Positions 16,565 through 25,216 of a stretch of 64,000 bases of DNA are shown one piece after another. How positions within the stretch are numbered: the first letter of the stretch is position 1; each line of letters starts with the position of its first letter. Under the pieces are notes generated by a model, which ran no database searches, was not told the DNA's origin, and saw nothing but the letters and a program-made list of their open reading frames with translations. Source of the stretch: G963422745 sp965214285 (GTDB lineage Bacteria; Actinomycetota; Acidimicrobiia; Acidimicrobiales; Aldehydirespiratoraceae); NCBI GenBank assembly GCA_965214285.1, contig OZ243946.1:1054001-1118000 (forward strand). Reading direction: 5' to 3'. A program made the position numbers and the translations under genes.

Positions 16565-18097
16565 TCAGTTGATCTGGCGCTCCATGTCCTGCCAGTAGGG
16601 GGCGCGCAGCTTGTACTTCTGGAGCTTGCCGGTGGCCGTGCGGGCCAGCTCGTCGCGGAATTCCACCGAGGTCGGGCACTTGTAGTGGGCGATCCGCTCA
16701 CGGCAGTGGTCGATCAGCTCCCGCTCGCCGGCCTCGCTGCCGGGCGCTATCACCACCAGCGCCTTCACGGTCTCGCCCCAGCGCTCGTCGGGCACCCCGA
16801 TCACCGCGCACTCGGCCACCGCAGGATGCGAGAACAGGGCGTCCTCCACCTCGATCGACGACACGTTCTCGCCGCCGGAGATGATCACGTCCTTCTTGCG
16901 GTCCGACAGGGTCACGTAGCCGTCGTCGTCGACGAAGCCGCCGTCGCCGGTGTGGAACCAGCCGCCGGCCAGCGCCTCGGCGGAGGCCTCGGGATTGTCC
17001 CAGTAGCCCTTGAGGATGTGGTTGCCCCGAGCCAGGATCTCCCCGCTGTCCGACTCGGCCATGTCGATGCCGAAGGCCGGCACCCCGGCGCGTGACAGCC
17101 TGGCCGCCCGCTCCGCGGAGCTGAGGTCGTCCCACTCGGCGCGGCTGCGGTTGACGGTCAGCAGCGGCGCCGTCTCGGTCAGCCCGTAAATCTGGATGAA
17201 CTCCCAGCCCAGCTCGGTCTCGACCCGTTCGATGGTGCGGGTCGGCGGGGGAGCGCCTGCCACCACGATGCGCACCCGGCCGCGGCCGGGTATCTCGCCG
17301 TCGTGGTCGGCCGCGGCGTCGAGGATCGAGGCCACCACCGCCGGCGCGCCGCACATGACCGTCACGCCGTGCTCGGCCACCCGGCGCAGGATCTCGGCGC
17401 CGTCGACCTTGCGCAGCACCACCTGCGGCACGCCCATCGCGGTGGTCGCAAACGGCATGCCCCAGCCGTTGCAGTGGAACATCGGCAGGGTGTGCAGGTA
17501 GACGTCGCGGTCGTTGATGCCGGTGTGCCAGCCGAAGATCGCCGAGTTGGTCCACAGGTTGCGCTGGGTCATCTCCACGCCCTTGGGCCGGGCCGTGGTG
17601 CCGGAGGTGTAGTTGACGGTGGCGGTGGCGTTCTCGTCGGGCTCGAACGGGCGAGGCTCGCGCTCGAAGTCCAGCAGCGAGTCGGACTCTTCGCCTGCGA
17701 TGAGCCGGTGCTGCACGGCGATGTCGCCCAGGGTCGGCTCGAGCTCGGGGTCGATGATGAGCACCTCGGCGCCGGAGTGCTCCACGATGTATTCGACTTC
17801 GGCGCGGCTCAGCCGGAAGTTGACCGGCACCGCGACGCGCCCGTAGGCGCAGGCGCCGAACAGCGTGAGCAGCACGCGGGCCGCGTTGTGCGACACGATC
17901 GCCACGCGGGCGCCATGGCCCACGCCGAGGCGGTCGAGCCCGGCGGCCATTGCGGCAGACATCTCCTCCAGGCGCCGGTAGCTGATTGCGCCCAGCGACG
18001 GCGCTGGCTGGTCGTCCTCGTCGATGATCCCGATGCGCTCGCCGTAGACGAGCGAAGCGCGCCGCAGGTGATCGGCGACGGTCATGGGTGTCTGCAT
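16565..18097 (-). CDS. Acyl-CoA synthetase (AMP-dependent ligase)
   Basis: 510 residues, ANL superfamily. The P-loop-like motif YTSGTTARPKGVEMTQRN binds ATP. IYGLTETAP, HTGDGGFVDDDGY, DRKKDVIISGG and TATGKLQKYKLR (with the C-terminal catalytic Lys) are all intact. It should activate a fatty or aromatic acid to its CoA thioester in the cytoplasm. The long frame extends to 18220, but the ATG at 18097 has a good ribosome-binding site (GGGAGG). No catabolic partner is adjacent; the acyl-CoA dehydrogenase at 35350 and the MaoC hydratase at 51611 could act on its products. Confidence 0.9.
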   Translation of the reverse strand: MQTPMTVADHLRRASLVYGERIGIIDEDDQPAPSLGAISYRRLEEMSAAMAAGLDRLGVGHGARVAIVSHNAARVLLTLFGACAYGRVAVPVNFRLSRAEVEYIVEHSGAEVLIIDPELEPTLGDIAVQHRLIAGEESDSLLDFEREPRPFEPDENATATVNYTSGTTARPKGVEMTQRNLWTNSAIFGWHTGINDRDVYLHTLPMFHCNGWGMPFATTAMGVPQVVLRKVDGAEILRRVAEHGVTVMCGAPAVVASILDAAADHDGEIPGRGRVRIVVAGAPPPTRTIERVETELGWEFIQIYGLTETAPLLTVNRSRAEWDDLSSAERAARLSRAGVPAFGIDMAESDSGEILARGNHILKGYWDNPEASAEALAGGWFHTGDGGFVDDDGYVTLSDRKKDVIISGGENVSSIEVEDALFSHPAVAECAVIGVPDERWGETVKALVVIAPGSEAGERELIDHCRERIAHYKCPTSVEFRDELARTATGKLQKYKLRAPYWQDMERQIN

Positions 18098-18238
18098 GGG
18101 TGCCTCCCGGTCGTCGGGCTCTGATTGTGTGCCGCCCGGCGGCGGCGCTCGTGCGGCTCGGCCGGCGGTTTGTGCTGGCGGCTTGTGCGCCGGCTGGTTG
18201 TGCTGCCGGCGATTATGCACCAGCGAGCGGGCCGCGGC

Positions 18239-19657
18239 TCAGCCGTCCCAGAGCCCGGTCGCGGGATGGAACTGGCTCCAGGCGAACCAGAACGCCTCGT
18301 GAGCGGCCAGATCCTCGCCGTCGGAGCCCACGGCGGTGAAGCCGTCGCCTGCGGCTTGCAGCTCCACGCCTGCCATCTGCACCGACTCGCCGCGCAGCAG
18401 CGCAGCCCGTGCCGGCGCCGCGGGGAACGCCAGCGGCGTGCCGTCCGCCGCGATCACCCCGACGACGGGCTCCTGCACCCCCAGCCGCGGGTCGACGTCG
18501 CCGATCGGGAAGATCGGGCCGTCGTCGTCACGGCCGCCGAGCGGGTCGTCGGGGTAGCTGCGCCCCAGGCCCCCGTCGGCGGCCAGCAGCCTGGATTCGG
18601 GATGGGCCTGCTTCCAGGCGCCCCAGCGGGAGGTGACCACGCTCAGTTGCTCCAGCGTCACCCCGGCCCGTCGCAGCGGCCCGCTGAGGGCCTCGCCGGT
18701 GAAGGTGTCGATCACCGAGAATGTGTGGAACTCGTACATCACCTTGTTGGAGCGGCTCAGCAGGCCGCTGGTTCGCAGCTCGTAGGCCTCGGCGGCGCCG
18801 ATCTCCACGCCGGGCGCAACCTCGTCGGTCAGGTAGGCCTGCGCCGAGCCGCACAGCGTGCAGTACGGCATGCCCACCCGGCGCCCGCCGACGGTCATGT
18901 TGACCATCTCGTGTACTTCCATCATGTTCTTGGGCAGGGCCACCGCGTCGCCGTCTACGACCACCCCGAAGATCACCCGGTCGTCGTCGAGCCAGTCGTC
19001 GTCGCTGCCGGCCGCGACAGTCGGCGGGTCGTTCAGCGCCGGGATGCAGCCGCCCGGGCACGGCCGGTCCGTTGCGTCGAGCGGCCGGGCGTCGATCAGC
19101 ACGCCGCCCCAGGACACCCAGCGCCAGTCGACCAGCGCCTCGTCGTCCTCGAAGAATGGGGTCCAGCCCGGTTCCACCGCGCGGAACAGCAGGCCCTTCC
19201 AGGCCCGATAGCCGGGCGGGGCGGGATGGTCGGCGGAGATCATGTGGTCGGTGACCTGGCCCCAGGCCGAGCCGCGGGCGTCGGGCTCGAAGCCGGTGTT
19301 GGCGCTGAAGGCCTCCAGGGCGGCTGCGCCTACATCGGAGTTGACCGACACGAAGCGCAGGATGTCGCTGAACAGCCAGCCCAGCCGCGGGTCGCCTGCG
19401 GAGGCGAGGCGCTCCAGGGCCTCGGTGTCGCTGACCCCGGCCACCAGCGAGGCGAACACGATGTCGAGATCGGCTCGCACCTCCTCGGGCAGCGGCTCGC
19501 CGGCATCCGGGCTGGCGACGCCGGCCGCTGTGTCCTCCGCCGAGTCGTCTCCGGGAGCGGCGTCGCCTGCGGACGTGGCCTCGTCGCTGCCCCCGCAGCC
19601 CGCAAAGGCGAGCGCCAAGGCGAGGAAGAGAGAGGCGAAGGCGGCAGGGCTGCGCAT
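18239..19657 (-). CDS. DUF3179-family lipoprotein
   Basis: 472 residues. The signal peptide has lipobox LAFAGC, followed by a low-complexity Asp/Ala linker. The body matches DUF3179, recognised by MPYCTLCGSAQAY with paired cysteines, preceded by VVVDGDAVALP and followed by LLSRSNKVMYEF and SRWGAWKQAHPES. The family is secreted or anchored and of unknown biochemical role; the CxxC could bind metal or be redox active. A -10-like TAGCAT is 11 nt upstream. The gene is divergent from the methyltransferase locus. Confidence 0.85.
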   Translation of the reverse strand: MRSPAAFASLFLALALAFAGCGGSDEATSAGDAAPGDDSAEDTAAGVASPDAGEPLPEEVRADLDIVFASLVAGVSDTEALERLASAGDPRLGWLFSDILRFVSVNSDVGAAALEAFSANTGFEPDARGSAWGQVTDHMISADHPAPPGYRAWKGLLFRAVEPGWTPFFEDDEALVDWRWVSWGGVLIDARPLDATDRPCPGGCIPALNDPPTVAAGSDDDWLDDDRVIFGVVVDGDAVALPKNMMEVHEMVNMTVGGRRVGMPYCTLCGSAQAYLTDEVAPGVEIGAAEAYELRTSGLLSRSNKVMYEFHTFSVIDTFTGEALSGPLRRAGVTLEQLSVVTSRWGAWKQAHPESRLLAADGGLGRSYPDDPLGGRDDDGPIFPIGDVDPRLGVQEPVVGVIAADGTPLAFPAAPARAALLRGESVQMAGVELQAAGDGFTAVGSDGEDLAAHEAFWFAWSQFHPATGLWDG

Positions 19658-19783
19658 GGGCTCAGCCGATGCTACGCCCCCACCCCCGGCACCCGCGCCG
19701 CGGTCTTTCGGTCACGGCGAGTCGGCCGGGTGAGCCGTGCTCGGGTGGCCCCAGAGCAGCGCGGTCGGGCCTATGGTGGGGCC

Positions 19784-19834
19784 ATGGCCGCGAACACGAA
19801 GACGGAGCCAGATGGCGTCCAGCAGCTCCGCTGA
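19784..19834 (+). CDS. Possible 16-codon leaderless upstream ORF before the DNA methyltransferase
   Basis: ATG at 19784 lies exactly 6 nt after TATGGT (19772-19777), the arrangement used by leaderless genes elsewhere in this window. It encodes MAANTKTEPDGVQQLR and overlaps the methyltransferase start (19812) in another frame. It could couple or damp translation of the methyltransferase. Evidence is positional only. Confidence 0.3.
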   Translation: MAANTKTEPDGVQQLR

Positions 19835-20726
19835 GGTCGAGGCCCCACGGGCCTCCCAGCCGGTCGTGGCCGTCGGCGAGGCGGTCCTGTACCAGGGCGA
19901 CTGCCTCGACTGGCTGGCGCTCCAGCCCGAACGGTCGATCCACGGAGTCGTCACCGACCCGCCTTACGGGCTGGTGGAATACAGCGAGCGCGAGCAGGCC
20001 AAGCTGCGCAAGGGGCGCGGCGGGGTCTGGCGGCTGCCCCCGTCCTTCGACGGGCACCGGCGTTCCCCGCTGCCCCGCTTCACCACGCTGACCGAGGCTG
20101 ATCTCGGCGAGATCGAGACCTTCTTCTTCGACTGGGCGAGCGCCTTGCTGCCGGTCCTGGTGCCGGGCGCTCACGTGATGGTCGCCTCGAACCCGCTCGT
20201 GTCGCACCTGGTCGCAGCCGGCCTCTCCAAGGCGGGCCTCGAACGGCGAGGAGAGATCATCCGGCTGGTGATGACGATGCGCGGCGGCGACCGGCCCAAG
20301 AACGCACACGACGAGTTCTGCGACGTGAGCGTGATGCCCCGCTCGAAGTTCGAGCCCTGGCTGCTGGTGCGCAGACCGCTCGAGGGTCGGGTGCAGGACA
20401 ACCTGCGCAAGTGGGGGACGGGCGGCTTGCGAAGGTTCTCGGCGGGCCAGCCGTTTGCCGACGTGATCGAGTCCGCCCCCACACGAAGAGCCGAGCGCGA
20501 CCTCGCTGCGCATCCGAGCCTGAAGCCGCAGGCCTTCCTCCGCCAGGTCGTGCGTGCAGTCCTGCCTCTCGGAGAGGGGATCGTGCTCGACCCGTTCGCG
20601 GGGTCGGGGTCGACGCTCGCCGCGGCAGAGAACGTCGGCTATCGCAGCATCGGGATCGAGGCGGACCTGCGCTATGTCGAGGTTGCCCGCGAGGCGATCC
20701 CGCGCCTGAGGGACTACGCCGGCTAG
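19812..20726 (+). CDS. Site-specific DNA methyltransferase (N4-cytosine or N6-adenine)
   Basis: 304 residues. The catalytic motif DPPYG (residues 49-53) comes before the AdoMet-binding motif FAGSGST (about 262-268), the order of beta-class amino-methyltransferases. The first 20 residues are low in complexity and the true start could be slightly different. It converges on a gene with an ExK nuclease motif, and the two stop codons share the tetranucleotide CTAG. I therefore read the two as a type II-like restriction-modification pair. The recognition sequence cannot be predicted. Confidence 0.85.
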   Translation: MASSSSAEVEAPRASQPVVAVGEAVLYQGDCLDWLALQPERSIHGVVTDPPYGLVEYSEREQAKLRKGRGGVWRLPPSFDGHRRSPLPRFTTLTEADLGEIETFFFDWASALLPVLVPGAHVMVASNPLVSHLVAAGLSKAGLERRGEIIRLVMTMRGGDRPKNAHDEFCDVSVMPRSKFEPWLLVRRPLEGRVQDNLRKWGTGGLRRFSAGQPFADVIESAPTRRAERDLAAHPSLKPQAFLRQVVRAVLPLGEGIVLDPFAGSGSTLAAAENVGYRSIGIEADLRYVEVAREAIPRLRDYAG

Positions 20727-21331
20727 TCCTTGTCGAGGCAGACCCAGTTCTGGCGGAGCTTCGCGATCCCGTCTCGGTCGAGAGTCGCCGTGCGGGTCCC
20801 AAGCTCGCCCCGGTCGTTGCGCCGGAAGTCGTCGAGCGTGACGTAGCCGAGATAGACCTCGGTGAACTTGAGAGCTGCACGCTCGACAGCCGGCTCGGTG
20901 TCGTTGTCGACCCGATAGACGAAGACGCACATCCACTGCTCGCGCGCTCCGTGGGTGTCGACAGCGCCTCCGGGCTTGCGGGTCGACTTGATCTCCACGC
21001 CATGCTCGCCGGCCTTGACGGCGTTGTCGGCGTAAAGGCCTTGCACCACCAGGTCCGGATGGCCGTTGTGGTACTGGTTCTCCACCAGCACTCGGGTGTG
21101 CGTCGCCAGGGCCGTCGTCATCATGTCCGAGATCGTTCCCGAGAGGTTGGCGGGACGCAAGGTGTCCTCCAGGCGATGGAAGCCTCGCTTCGTCAGGCCT
21201 GAGTTCACGTCGAAGAAGTAGTCGTAGACGTCTTGCATGGCGGACTGGAAGTCGCTGACCCGAAGCTCGTAGGGGAGGTCGCGGTCGTCGTTGAACCTCG
21301 ACCGGTCGACCTCGCGCCTCGTGATTGCCAT
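20723..21331 (-). CDS. Putative restriction endonuclease, partner of the convergent methyltransferase
   Basis: 202 residues, no family recognised with certainty. A PD-(D/E)xK-like active site can be read: HPD (Asp93), a 19-residue gap, then VEIKS (Glu113, Lys115), within a predicted strand-turn-strand. The start ATG is supported by TAGGGT (complement of 21340-21345), 8 nt upstream. Its position tail-to-tail with a DNA methyltransferase, with shared stop bases, is the main evidence for an endonuclease. It could instead be another nuclease-fold protein. Confidence 0.6.
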   Translation of the reverse strand: MAITRREVDRSRFNDDRDLPYELRVSDFQSAMQDVYDYFFDVNSGLTKRGFHRLEDTLRPANLSGTISDMMTTALATHTRVLVENQYHNGHPDLVVQGLYADNAVKAGEHGVEIKSTRKPGGAVDTHGAREQWMCVFVYRVDNDTEPAVERAALKFTEVYLGYVTLDDFRRNDRGELGTRTATLDRDGIAKLRQNWVCLDKD

Positions 21332-21410
21332 GGCGAGCGACCCTATCGTGCGGCCGGCTTGCCCGGAGGAGCCGGACAGGCGGTCCGCGGACCACGCCAA
21401 GCGGGGTCGG

Positions 21411-22004
21411 TCAGGCGAGGGCGGTCAGGTCGAAGGTCTCGACGCGGCGCAGCACGTTGCGGTCGGTGTGCTCGAAGGGCTTGTCGAACTCCTTCATCGC
21501 CAGGGTGGCGGTCTCGTCGTAGGCGAGGGTGTCGCCCTGGACCGTCACGTTCACCTCGTAGGCGATGCAGCGGGCGTTGCCGAGCAGGTAGGGGTTCTGG
21601 GTGATGCCGTACTCGTCGGAGTCCGCCGAGGCGCGCAGCGTGAACGACGTGGCATCCGCAGCGGCCTCGCCGCCGGCCAGGATCGCCGAGCCGCGGGGGA
21701 TCACGAAGCCGCGCATCACGTGCCCCAGGCCGGCGCACCACAGCCAATAGCCGACCTCGGTGTGGAAGGGGTCGTCCTCGCCCTGGCGCCAGGCCGCCAT
21801 CTTGTAGTCGAGCCCGTAGAGGCTCTGGACGCCGTTGTCGACCGGGCCGAAGGGCTTGAAGGTCGCCCGCTCGAAGTACAGCGTGTCGCCGACCTCGTGG
21901 TCGGCGTGGTGGTAGGAGAAGTCGACTCCGCCGTTGCCCTCCCACACGCCGACGAGGTGGACGAGGGGGCCGAGTTGACTGCTGGGGTCTTGGTGGTTGC
22001 TCAT
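21411..22004 (-). CDS. Nitrobindin-like haem-binding beta-barrel protein
   Basis: 197 residues. The opening LVHLVGVWEGNGG is the GxWxGxG hallmark of the nitrobindin/THAP4-like (DUF1794, FABP-like) barrel. FHTEVGYW and an IPRGSA segment follow as in that group, which binds ferric haem and can react with nitric oxide or peroxynitrite. The haem-ligand His would lie in the C-terminal half, but I cannot assign it without alignment. It shares a 77-bp divergent promoter region with a Fur-family regulator, which implies metal- or peroxide-dependent control. TAGAAT lies 6 nt before the ATG. Confidence 0.75.
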   Translation of the reverse strand: MSNHQDPSSQLGPLVHLVGVWEGNGGVDFSYHHADHEVGDTLYFERATFKPFGPVDNGVQSLYGLDYKMAAWRQGEDDPFHTEVGYWLWCAGLGHVMRGFVIPRGSAILAGGEAAADATSFTLRASADSDEYGITQNPYLLGNARCIAYEVNVTVQGDTLAYDETATLAMKEFDKPFEHTDRNVLRRVETFDLTALA

Positions 22005-22010
22005 GGGCAG

Positions 22011-22038
22011 ATTCTACCCTGGACTGGAACGATTCCAA
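22011..22038 (-). promoter_or_regulatory. Promoter of the nitrobindin-like gene
   Basis: On the minus strand, TTGGAA and TAGAAT are separated by 16 bp, and the -10 box ends 6 nt before the ATG, predicting a leaderless mRNA. The 13-bp palindrome at 22025-22037 covers the -35 box and spacer, so a bound repressor would block it. Confidence 0.6.
22025..22037. promoter_or_regulatory. Palindromic operator candidate (Fur-family site)
   Basis: TGGAACGATTCCA has perfect 5-bp arms around CGA. It lies between divergent fur-like and nitrobindin-like genes and overlaps the promoter of the latter. Confidence 0.5.
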
Positions 22039-22040
22039 CA

Positions 22041-22060
22041 TTAGAACTGATCCAATCTAG
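22041..22060. promoter_or_regulatory. Second imperfect palindrome, operator candidate
   Basis: TTAGAACTGATCCAATCTAG is symmetric about GATC with TAGA/TCTA arms. It sits just upstream of the TATGAT box (22068-22073) of the fur-like gene and could mediate autoregulation. Confidence 0.4.
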
Positions 22061-22067
22061 TTTCTGG

Positions 22068-22073
22068 TATGAT
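22068..22073 (+). promoter_or_regulatory. -10 box of the fur-like gene
   Basis: TATGAT ends 8 nt before the ATG at 22082. No good -35 box was found. A leaderless transcript is predicted. Confidence 0.5.
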
Positions 22074-22081
22074 CAGCGGCC

Positions 22082-22492
22082 ATGCAGACCTTGCTCGACA
22101 GGCTGCGGGAGCGGGGCTATCGCCTCACTGCCCAGCGCCGGGCCGTGGCATCAGCGCTCGAAGGCGCCGACGTGCATCTCACCGCGGAGGAGGTGTACGA
22201 GCGAGCCGCGGTCGTCCTGCCGGAGCTGAGCCGGGCCACCGTCTACAGCACGCTGCACCAGTTCGCCGATCTCGGCGAGATCCGCGAGCTGACGCTGGAA
22301 GGGCGCTCCAAGCGCTACGACCCCAACGTCTCCGAGCATCACCACCTGATCTGCGACGTCTGCGCGGCGATCCACGACGTGCAGCAGGGCCTCAGCGCCC
22401 CGCCTCTGCCCGCCGACGAGCGCCACGGGATGAGCGTCACCGCAAGCCACATCGTCCACCACGGGGTCTGCGCCGACTGCGCCGCCGGCTAG
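22082..22492 (+). CDS. Fur-family transcriptional regulator
   Basis: 136 residues, typical Fur/PerR/Zur size. The N-terminal winged helix includes GYRLTAQRRAVASAL and the recognition helix SRATVYSTLHQF. The dimerisation half has the metal site SEHHHLIC (His86-88), CxxC at Cys91/94, and a second CxxC at Cys130/133 for structural zinc. Whether it senses iron, zinc or peroxide cannot be decided by eye, but divergence from a haem-binding nitrobindin favours an iron, haem or peroxide role. It probably regulates both its own and the divergent promoter through the palindromes between them. Confidence 0.9.
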   Translation: MQTLLDRLRERGYRLTAQRRAVASALEGADVHLTAEEVYERAAVVLPELSRATVYSTLHQFADLGEIRELTLEGRSKRYDPNVSEHHHLICDVCAAIHDVQQGLSAPPLPADERHGMSVTASHIVHHGVCADCAAG

Positions 22493-22633
22493 GCGCATCC
22501 GAACGCGTCAGCCTCCTCGCGGCGACGGCTTCTGGTCGTCACTGCGCATATGGCCCGGCACATGCCCCGGTCTTTCGCCGCTGCGCGGATTTCTTCCTGA
22601 ACCCTGCCGCCGGCACGAGGGCTCGCCCTGGGC

Positions 22634-24088
22634 TCAGGGCGCGGCGCGGGGCAGGCGCAGGGTGAGCGGCAAGGCGGCCAGCGAGAGCACCAGCAGGTAG
22701 ATCATCGTGTGGTGCAGTCCCTCGGCGGGGCTGCCGGCTGAGTCCATGAGCGTGACCGCCAGGGCGGCGCTGACCGCCAGCCCCACCTCCATGGCGATCC
22801 TGGCCATGCCTGCGCCGATGCCGAGCCGGTCCTTCGGCACGTCGCGCACGGCCGTGCTCTGGCATGCCGCGTGGGCGAAGCCGACGCCGGCGGCGTAGAC
22901 CAGGTTCGCCCCGACGAAGGCCCACAGGTCGCGCTCGGCGTCGACCGTGGCCAGGAACAGCAGCGCCGAGGCCGCCATCAGGACCGTGCCCGGCAGGATC
23001 ACCAGCCGGTGCCCGTAGCGGTCGGCGATGCGCCCCGACACCACGGTGAGCGGCCCGGCGAGCGCCGGGATCAAGGCGACCACCAGGCCGGCCTCGAACA
23101 GCGACAGTCCCCAGCCGGCGTCGAGGAAGCGGATCTGGCTCAAGAAGATGCCCGCGAAGCTGCCCGCGATGAGCACCTGCAGGATGCTGCCCAGGCGGAA
23201 GCTGCTGATGGCGAACAGCGGCAGGCACAGGATCGGGTCGCGGTGGTCTCGGCTGCGCATCACCAGAGCCGCCGCCCCCAGGACCGCGACCGCCAGGGTT
23301 CCGGCGGTCCGGGGGTCGAGGAAGCCCCAGTCGGGGCTCTGCACGATCCCCAGGATCAGCGCCGCCACCGAGGCGATGATGAGCGCCGCGCCGATGAGGT
23401 CCGGCGGGCCGCTGGTCGAGCCAGGCCGGTCCCGCGGCAGCCGCGAGCTGATCACGGCGATGATCGCCAGCCCGATGGGGATGTTGGCGAAGAACGTCCA
23501 GCGCCAGCCGATGGAATCCACCAGCGCCCCTCCGACCACCGGCCCCAGCGCCGCGGCGATCCCGCCGAGCCCGCCCATGGCGCCCACCGCCGTGGCCCGG
23601 CGCTGCTCGGGGAAGGCGTGCAGCACGATCGCCAGGGCGGCGGGTGTCTCGAAGGCCAGCCCTGCTGCCTGGACCACCCGGGCGGCGATCAGCAGCTCCA
23701 CCGACGGGGCCGCGGCGACCAGCCCCGAGCCGCAGACGAAGACCCCGAAGCCGCCGAGGAACACCGTGGCCCGCCCGTAGCGGTCGGCAGCCCAGCCGCC
23801 GGGCACGATCAGCGCGCCCAGGGTGATCGAGAAGGCGGTGAGCGTCCACGACACCGTGGTCTGCTCGGCGGCGAAGCTCTCGGTGATCTCTCCGAAGGCC
23901 ACGAAGATCACCGAGAAGTTCATCGAAGCCAGCACCATCGACAGGCCGATCAGCGAGAAGAGCCGCCAGGCGGAACGCGACGGGCGTGCGATCTCAGACG
24001 AGCCGGCGGCACGGGACCGGAGCTCGGCACGGAGCCGGCGCGTGGCACGGGGCGGGCGCGTGGCACGGAGCCGGCGGGCGGGCGACAT
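22634..24088 (-). CDS. MFS transporter, DHA2-like drug exporter family
   Basis: 484 residues, about 14 hydrophobic helices. Motif A (GWAADRYGRATVF) follows helix 2, and the motif C-like region (GGLGGIAAALGPVVGGALVD) lies in helix 5, as in EmrB/QacA proton-driven exporters. The first 40 residues are Arg-rich and encoded by imperfect repeats of GGCACGGAGCCGGCG, which may be a non-functional extension. The start is therefore uncertain (24112, 24088 or later). The substrate is unknown. It is downstream of the AbiE-like pair on the same strand. Confidence 0.85.
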   Translation of the reverse strand: MSPARRLRATRPPRATRRLRAELRSRAAGSSEIARPSRSAWRLFSLIGLSMVLASMNFSVIFVAFGEITESFAAEQTTVSWTLTAFSITLGALIVPGGWAADRYGRATVFLGGFGVFVCGSGLVAAAPSVELLIAARVVQAAGLAFETPAALAIVLHAFPEQRRATAVGAMGGLGGIAAALGPVVGGALVDSIGWRWTFFANIPIGLAIIAVISSRLPRDRPGSTSGPPDLIGAALIIASVAALILGIVQSPDWGFLDPRTAGTLAVAVLGAAALVMRSRDHRDPILCLPLFAISSFRLGSILQVLIAGSFAGIFLSQIRFLDAGWGLSLFEAGLVVALIPALAGPLTVVSGRIADRYGHRLVILPGTVLMAASALLFLATVDAERDLWAFVGANLVYAAGVGFAHAACQSTAVRDVPKDRLGIGAGMARIAMEVGLAVSAALAVTLMDSAGSPAEGLHHTMIYLLVLSLAALPLTLRLPRAAP

Positions 24089-24169
24089 GGGCACTCTGAC
24101 TACATCACACACAGCACGGCGCGAGAATCAGCCCATGGCGTTGCCGAAAGAGCCCCCCCAGGCTTTGCG

Positions 24170-25216
24170 TCAGCCGCTCACCGTGTCCAGCGTGCGGGCC
24201 AGTTCGATGGCTTCGTCGAAGCTGGGGCGCCATCCCCAGATCGTCGCCCTAAACGTCGGGTGGTCCCAGGCTTCGCGGGCAGCGCGGTTGGCTTCTGTGC
24301 CGGGCGTGAACACAGGGCTGTCGGCCCAGCCGCCGTCCGGTCGGGGTACTCCGTCAAGACCGCCGCGGCGGTGCTGCCAACTGCGCTCCAAGAACACGCC
24401 GGCCAGCCAGGGCAGCGCTTCGCGCACACGGTCGGCGTGGACCGAGCGAGCGACGGCGGCCAGGTCGTAGACGTCGCGGATCCGGTGCTGCACGCTGTCC
24501 GGGCCGTGGTTGACCGCCCGCGAATGCTGGGCCTGGAACTTGTTGGCGACGGTCGCCTCGATGGCGAACAGCGGGATGCGCAGGTCGCCCAGTTCGGGGA
24601 ACTCCTCGATCTCCGCGGCTGTGGCGACCCTGCCCATCAGCGGTCTCAGGGTCCCGTCGACCCGCATCGATTCCAGTCTCGGCTCGATGGCGATGTCGGC
24701 CTTCAGGAACTTGCCTGCGCCCGCAACCACATGGGCCTTCACGGTCATCGCTACGCGGCCTTTCCTGACGCGGATCTGCGGATCGGGCATCTGTGCGCGC
24801 ACTGCGTCCTCGATGATCCAGCGCACAGCCTTCTTGGCGTCCATCTGCAGGCTCGCGTCGGTCTCGTCTCTGAGCAGCATCACCCCGAAATCCAGATCCT
24901 CCGAGCAGCGCTCCGACACGCGAAAGGCGTTGGTGAACGAATGGCCGCCGCCAAGGCACAGCAGAGCGATCTCCTCGCCGGTCGTGCGGTGCAGCACCCG
25001 ATGCCCCGGTGCGCAGCGGTCCATCGTCCCTGTCAGCATCAGATGCAGGTGGTAGTCACGGGCGATGTCGTACAACGGCGCGCCGAACTCTGCCTCGGCC
25101 CGCGCCGCGATCTCCGTGAACCGCTCGGGATGCCCGGACAGCCCGAAGCATCCCGAGCCCACAGACAGGCGGGCCAGGCCGTCGGAGGTCTCCGCAAAGT
25201 CAGGCAGCTTCACCAT
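24170..25216 (-). CDS. AbiEii-like nucleotidyltransferase toxin
   Basis: 348 residues. The nucleotidyltransferase core is visible as LGGGHSF (residues 88-94), the SER...EDLDFGV segment giving the DxD-type metal site (Asp107, Asp109), and RIRDVYDLAAVAR, the motif placed before the C-terminal helices in AbiEii/AbiGii proteins. Related toxins transfer nucleotides to tRNA or other targets and halt growth, often as phage defence. Its start overlaps the end of the upstream antitoxin gene by 17 bp, the usual type IV arrangement. The sequence is a divergent member, so the toxic activity is inferred. Confidence 0.7.
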   Translation of the reverse strand: MVKLPDFAETSDGLARLSVGSGCFGLSGHPERFTEIAARAEAEFGAPLYDIARDYHLHLMLTGTMDRCAPGHRVLHRTTGEEIALLCLGGGHSFTNAFRVSERCSEDLDFGVMLLRDETDASLQMDAKKAVRWIIEDAVRAQMPDPQIRVRKGRVAMTVKAHVVAGAGKFLKADIAIEPRLESMRVDGTLRPLMGRVATAAEIEEFPELGDLRIPLFAIEATVANKFQAQHSRAVNHGPDSVQHRIRDVYDLAAVARSVHADRVREALPWLAGVFLERSWQHRRGGLDGVPRPDGGWADSPVFTPGTEANRAAREAWDHPTFRATIWGWRPSFDEAIELARTLDTVSG

